Made by a program: the position numbers and the translations under genes | In this document: positions 60,837 through 64,000 of the stretch, one piece after another | Layout of the letters: each line of letters starts with the position of its first letter | How positions within the stretch are numbered: position 1 is the first letter of the stretch | NCBI GenBank assembly: GCA_018335335.1 | Contig: JAGXKG010000001.1 | Span: 105,801 to 169,800, forward strand | Length of the DNA stretch: 64,000 nucleotides | From: Candidatus Thorarchaeota archaeon | Lineage (GTDB): Archaea; Asgardarchaeota; Thorarchaeia; Thorarchaeales; Thorarchaeaceae | Direction of reading: 5' to 3' | Notes under the pieces: model-generated | The model's input: the letters and a program-made list of their open reading frames with translations, nothing else | The model's database searches: none | What the model was told of the DNA's origin: nothing

Positions 60837-60861
60837 GGAATGGAGAGGAACACCCCATTCC
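60837..60861 (-). terminator. Hairpin beyond gcvH
   Basis: GGAATGG (60837-60843) and CCATTCC (60855-60861) form a perfect 7-bp stem with an 11-base loop. On the minus strand a pyrimidine-rich tail follows (TTCTCTTTCTG), about 20 bases after the gcvH stop. Confidence 0.5.
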
Positions 60862-60879
60862 AGCTCGATATTCTATCCT

Positions 60880-61278
60880 CTAAAGAGAATCGATATACTC
60901 CGCATAGCCGTTGGCATTCATCAAGTCTTCTAGCTCATCATCGAGAGCAGATGGCTTGAGCTTGAACAACCAGCCTTCACCGTAGGGATCCTCATTCAGC
61001 AATTCGGGGGCATCCTCTAAGTCACCATTGATTTCCACAATCTCTCCACTCAAAGGAGAATAGATTTCCGATGATGCCTTCATTGACTCAACGAAGCCGC
61101 ATTCATCACCAGCATTGACTTCGTCCCCCGCACCTGAGACTTCGACGAAGGTTATCTCATGTAGTGAGTTTTGGGCATAATCAGTAATGCCAATGGTAAC
61201 GAGGCCGTTTTCGATTCTCGCCCATTCATGCTCTTTACTGTAATACAGCCCATCTTTTATTTCGGTGTCTTCGCTCAT
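60880..61278 (-). CDS. gcvH: Glycine cleavage system H protein
   Basis: The start at ATG 61278 (MSEDTEIKDGLYYSKEHEWA) gives 132 residues, and the frame extends nine codons further. The lipoyl lysine is in GFVESMKASSEIYSP. It shuttles the aminomethyl group between GcvP and GcvT. It follows gcvT on the same strand. No gcvP or lipoate gene is in the window. Confidence 0.94.
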   Translation of the reverse strand: MSEDTEIKDGLYYSKEHEWARIENGLVTIGITDYAQNSLHEITFVEVSGAGDEVNAGDECGFVESMKASSEIYSPLSGEIVEINGDLEDAPELLNEDPYGEGWLFKLKPSALDDELEDLMNANGYAEYIDSL

Positions 61279-61331
61279 TTTAGTCCACCACTTTATAGTT
61301 GACAACTAACAGCTATATGACAGTTGCCATA

Positions 61332-62477
61332 TTACGTTTTTCTTGACATTCCATAGGTATCCGGGTCATAAAAAGGCCAAGATACAACTTCTGCTTCTCT
61401 AAGCCGCTTGTGAATATCGATATCTACAACGTCGCCCTTGTCTACTGATCCAGGAGTGACATATGCCATGGCAATTCCCTTGTCCAAGATAGGCGAGGGC
61501 ATACCGCTTGTAATGTGGCCAATTTCCTTATCATCATGAAAGACCTTGTAATCTTGTCTTGGAATGCCACGTTCTTTCATAACAAGACCGATTCTTGTTT
61601 TGTCTACACCTGATTTCTTCTGTTTCTTTAGCGCATCGTATCCAATATAATGTGGAGATACTTTGAATTTCACAGCAAAGGGAATCCGAGCTTCAAGGGG
61701 TGTAGTGTCCTCGTCAAGTTCGTGGCCATATAATACAAACCCTGCTTCCAATCTTGTAGAATCGCGTGCACCGAGCCCACAGGCTTTGATTCCTAAATCT
61801 TCACCTTCCGAAAGGATACCTTTCCAGAATGATGTTGCTTTTTTCTTCCCTTCATCAGTATAGGGGGTATCAAGTAGAAGAATCTCGCCACCATCCTCTC
61901 CAGTATATCCTGTGCGACAAAGATAGGTGCTATGGCCCAGAATATCAACAGGATTGCAGCTGAAACGAGAAGTCTTATTTACATCGATTTCAGCCATACG
62001 GTTAAGCAATTTGAGGGCCTTTGGACCTTGAACTGCAATCATCACAATTTCACGTGACTTGTCCTTTAGCTCAACCTCGTAGTTATCAGAATGCTCCTTC
62101 ATATGATCCCAAATCTTGGGCCCGTTAGCTGCATTAGTAATCCAGATGTACTCGTTTTCTCCGATTCTATACAGCATGAGGTCATCATGGGTACCTCCTT
62201 CTGAATTAAGGCAAGTACTGTATTGCCCCTTGTTCACCTTCAATTTGGAAACATTATTGGTCGTGAGGCGCTGGAGGAATTGAGCCGCTTCCGTACCTTG
62301 AATATGAAAACGATACATATGAGACGTATCGAAGATACCCACATCTTCCCGTACAGCCATATGCTCTTCACGGATAGATGAATAGCGGACCGGCATTTCC
62401 CAGCCAGCGAAATCGACTACGTCACCGTTACCTTTGTGCCAGTCATACAGATGGGTGCGCTTAAGACTATCATTCAT
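61332..62477 (-). CDS. gcvT: Glycine cleavage system T protein (aminomethyltransferase)
   Basis: This 381-residue protein has the opening LKRTHLYDWHKGNGDVVDFAGWEMPVRYSS. MYRFHIQGTEAAQFLQRLTTNNV, LGARDSTRLEAGFVLYGHEL and a C-terminal barrel domain (ITSGMPSPILDKGIAMAYV) follow. It releases ammonia and passes the one-carbon unit to tetrahydropterin. It is cotranscribed with gcvH. Confidence 0.95.
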   Translation of the reverse strand: MNDSLKRTHLYDWHKGNGDVVDFAGWEMPVRYSSIREEHMAVREDVGIFDTSHMYRFHIQGTEAAQFLQRLTTNNVSKLKVNKGQYSTCLNSEGGTHDDLMLYRIGENEYIWITNAANGPKIWDHMKEHSDNYEVELKDKSREIVMIAVQGPKALKLLNRMAEIDVNKTSRFSCNPVDILGHSTYLCRTGYTGEDGGEILLLDTPYTDEGKKKATSFWKGILSEGEDLGIKACGLGARDSTRLEAGFVLYGHELDEDTTPLEARIPFAVKFKVSPHYIGYDALKKQKKSGVDKTRIGLVMKERGIPRQDYKVFHDDKEIGHITSGMPSPILDKGIAMAYVTPGSVDKGDVVDIDIHKRLREAEVVSWPFYDPDTYGMSRKT

Positions 62478-62561
62478 GTTGCATCATCAGCTTCGAGCTT
62501 TACCCGCATACGCTAGGTTTTATTTTCTTCTTTTTGACAATTTCGCTGGGTCGAGATTGCA

Positions 62562-63395
62562 TTGGAGAAATCCATCGTTGAATTGGGAGATATGAAGATA
62601 GGCGACGGGGCAGCAGTTCGAGTTATGGGGGTACTTAACATTTCGTCGGAGTCGTTCTACAATAACTCAGTTGCATCTGAACCAGAAGAGATAATCTCCT
62701 TGATTGAGAAGATGGAGACAGAGGGCGCAGATATCATTGATGTTGGGGGGGCATCTAGTGCTCCTACATCCATTTACGGGACAGAGAAGATCTCAATTGA
62801 AATAGAAATGCAGCGAATCAACCATGCTATGGAAATTCTAGATTCATGTACTGATTTACCAATTTCTGTTGATACTACATCTTCTTCCGTTGCAGAGGTG
62901 GCTCTTGAGAAAGGGGCATCGATGGTGAACGATATTTCGGGGGTGAAGGAGGATGATGATATGGCTTCATTGGTGGCCGAATATGGTGTGCCGGTCATAC
63001 TAATGGCTCAGTGTAGTGGGGGTTGTGCAGATGTCAATAGTACAGCTAACGCCCTGAGAGAAAGCCTCAATATAGCTGCAGATGCTGGAATAGACCGGAA
63101 GAAGATAATAATAGATCCAGGAATAGGTTTTGGAAAACCAGCTAACGTAGATTTCGCAATCATCAAGAACCTCCATCAGTTTCTTGGAATGGGGCAGCCT
63201 CTATTAATCGGAGTCTCTCGAAAGGCATTTCTAGGTACATTACTTAATCAACCAGAGCCCGCCAATCGGCTTACAGGAACTGTAGCGGCTAACGCAATAG
63301 CTGTCAGCAAAGGGGCAGACATTATTCGAGCCCATGATGTTGCAGAGGCAGTAATAGCCAGCCAGGTCGGGCTTGCTATCAAGAGAGTCAAATAG
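62562..63395 (+). CDS. folP: Dihydropteroate synthase family protein
   Basis: This 277-residue TIM-barrel protein has the pterin-binding motifs VMGVLNISSESFYNN, DIIDVGGASSAPTSIYG and VNDISGVKEDD. IIIDPGIGFGKPANVDF and LIGVSRKAFLG follow. In archaea the family makes the pterin-aryl bond of folate or methanopterin. The Asn/Ser in NISSESF differs from the bacterial NVTPDSF but follows the same pattern. Start is TTG 62562. It is followed by mptE. Confidence 0.9.
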   Translation: MEKSIVELGDMKIGDGAAVRVMGVLNISSESFYNNSVASEPEEIISLIEKMETEGADIIDVGGASSAPTSIYGTEKISIEIEMQRINHAMEILDSCTDLPISVDTTSSSVAEVALEKGASMVNDISGVKEDDDMASLVAEYGVPVILMAQCSGGCADVNSTANALRESLNIAADAGIDRKKIIIDPGIGFGKPANVDFAIIKNLHQFLGMGQPLLIGVSRKAFLGTLLNQPEPANRLTGTVAANAIAVSKGADIIRAHDVAEAVIASQVGLAIKRVK

Positions 63396-63437
63396 CCCGT
63401 AGACTAAAGTATAGCATGTTAGAAAGGTGAACAGTTT

Positions 63438-64000
63438 TTGAAATGGGAAGCATGGAGATCTCACTATCAGGAAATTGCCTTGAGACTGAATCTTGATGCG
63501 CAGGCAGATCAAAAGGCAACTGAAGTCTTGCATCGACTTCTTGCTGATACGAATCCAGAACCCATGCTCCATAGATTGGAATCCACGATTGAAGGTAATG
63601 ATGTGGTTGTATGTGGGGCCGGTCCCTCACTCCATAGACATTTGCAGGAGATAACAACAAATCAAGATATGACTCAAGCTGTTTTCATCGCTGCAGATGG
63701 AGCTACCTCTGCATTTCTTGAGATAGGAAAGACCTGTGATATTATTGTCACGGATCTCGATGGTGACAGAAACGATTTAGCCGAAATGATACAAGAGGGG
63801 GCATTGGCGATAGTCCATGCACACGGTGATAACATACCTACATTGAAAAAGTATGTTCCAGAAGTGATTCCAGTATTGGGTAGTACACAGGTTAAGCCAA
63901 CAAACAGAGTGTCCCTGTGGGGCGGATTCACTGATGGAGACAGAGCATGTTTTGTTGCGTCACATTATAGTCCCCGAAGAATCATCCTTGCCGGAATGGA
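63438..64000 (+). CDS. mptE: 6-hydroxymethyl-7,8-dihydropterin pyrophosphokinase MptE-like (partial)
   Basis: The gene runs off the right edge. TTG 63438 follows an AAAGGTGA site. The visible ~187 residues carry the DUF115/MptE motifs VVVCGAGPSLHRHL, FIAADGATSAFLE, IIVTDLDGD, VHAHGDNIP and NRVSLWGGFTDGDRA. The enzyme activates the pterin for dihydropteroate synthase, encoded immediately upstream, so the pair is one pathway. Confidence 0.92.
   Translation, partial: MKWEAWRSHYQEIALRLNLDAQADQKATEVLHRLLADTNPEPMLHRLESTIEGNDVVVCGAGPSLHRHLQEITTNQDMTQAVFIAADGATSAFLEIGKTCDIIVTDLDGDRNDLAEMIQEGALAIVHAHGDNIPTLKKYVPEVIPVLGSTQVKPTNRVSLWGGFTDGDRACFVASHYSPRRIILAGM

Noticed and set aside
1..64000. CRISPR arrays, insertion sequences, integrases or att-like repeats
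   Set aside because: No regularly spaced repeats, transposase motifs or long direct repeats were noticed. The LAGLIDADG-like gene is not inside an intron or intein that I can see.

Overview
The window is a gene-dense stretch of an archaeal chromosome, most likely from an Asgard archaeon of the Thorarchaeota type. That assignment is inferred from gene content only. Archaeal or eukaryote-like information genes include S8e, S27e, L44e, aIF2-alpha, Nop10, Sec61-beta/SecG, STT3/AglB, Trm5, Taw1, NOG1, a proteasome beta subunit and an NFACT/Rqc2 protein. Translin-like and EMC6-like proteins add further eukaryote-like content. TATA boxes lie at the expected distance from several genes, TTG and GTG starts are common, and two of the four tRNA genes carry introns. 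No IS element, CRISPR array, integrase or phage gene was seen.

Region by region. 1-4.3 kb: end of scpA, then scpB, hydrogenase maturation genes hypE and hypA, S8e, and two small regulatory-looking proteins. 4.4-16.9 kb (minus strand): one long tightly packed operon, hdrA-mvhD-mvhG-mvhA-peptidase-hdrC-hdrB-frdB-like-flavoprotein-tfrA-tfrB. It joins a [NiFe] hydrogenase and heterodisulfide reductase modules to two fumarate-reductase-like modules. 17.4-18.9 kb: both subunits of class I fumarase. 19.1-20.8 kb: prepilin peptidase and a KaiC-like/Lrp pair. 21.06-21.54 kb: a GC-rich island that is probably a structured non-coding RNA with a strong predicted pseudoknot. 21.6-28.6 kb: EMC6-like protein, Rqc2, two CBS proteins, dihydroorotase, AMMECR1, NadC and tRNA-Glu. 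28.7-32.9 kb: small redox and hypothetical genes, an intron-bearing tRNA(CAU), and a Fur/PerR-peroxiredoxin pair. 32.9-42.9 kb: RNA, DNA and protein modification or repair enzymes, proteasome beta, NOG1, RtcA and NadM. 43-48.5 kb: ProRS, a hydroxyacid dehydrogenase, a MutS-family ATPase and a phosphodiesterase. 48.8-54 kb: tRNA-Asn, a frameshifted LAGLIDADG-like gene, a ZIP transporter, a sensor-kinase-like protein, a membrane gene with two frameshifts, and an intron-rich tRNA. 54-64 kb: serine hydroxymethyltransferase, MazG, SecG, a ribosomal/translation cluster with Nop10, STT3, glycine cleavage T and H proteins, FolP and MptE (pterin synthesis).

How it fits together. The 4.4-18.9 kb block plausibly couples H2 oxidation, through MvhADG and flavin-based HdrA, to thiol/disulfide chemistry and fumarate reduction. 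Fumarase supplies the fumarate, and HypA, HypE and the operon peptidase mature the hydrogenase. The right end is a one-carbon/pterin neighbourhood (GlyA, GcvT, GcvH, FolP, MptE). Points that most deserve a second look are the combined hydrogenase/Hdr/fumarate operon, the 21 kb structured RNA, T-loop introns in two tRNA genes, a proteasome beta subunit lacking the catalytic Thr1, and two genes interrupted by frameshifts.
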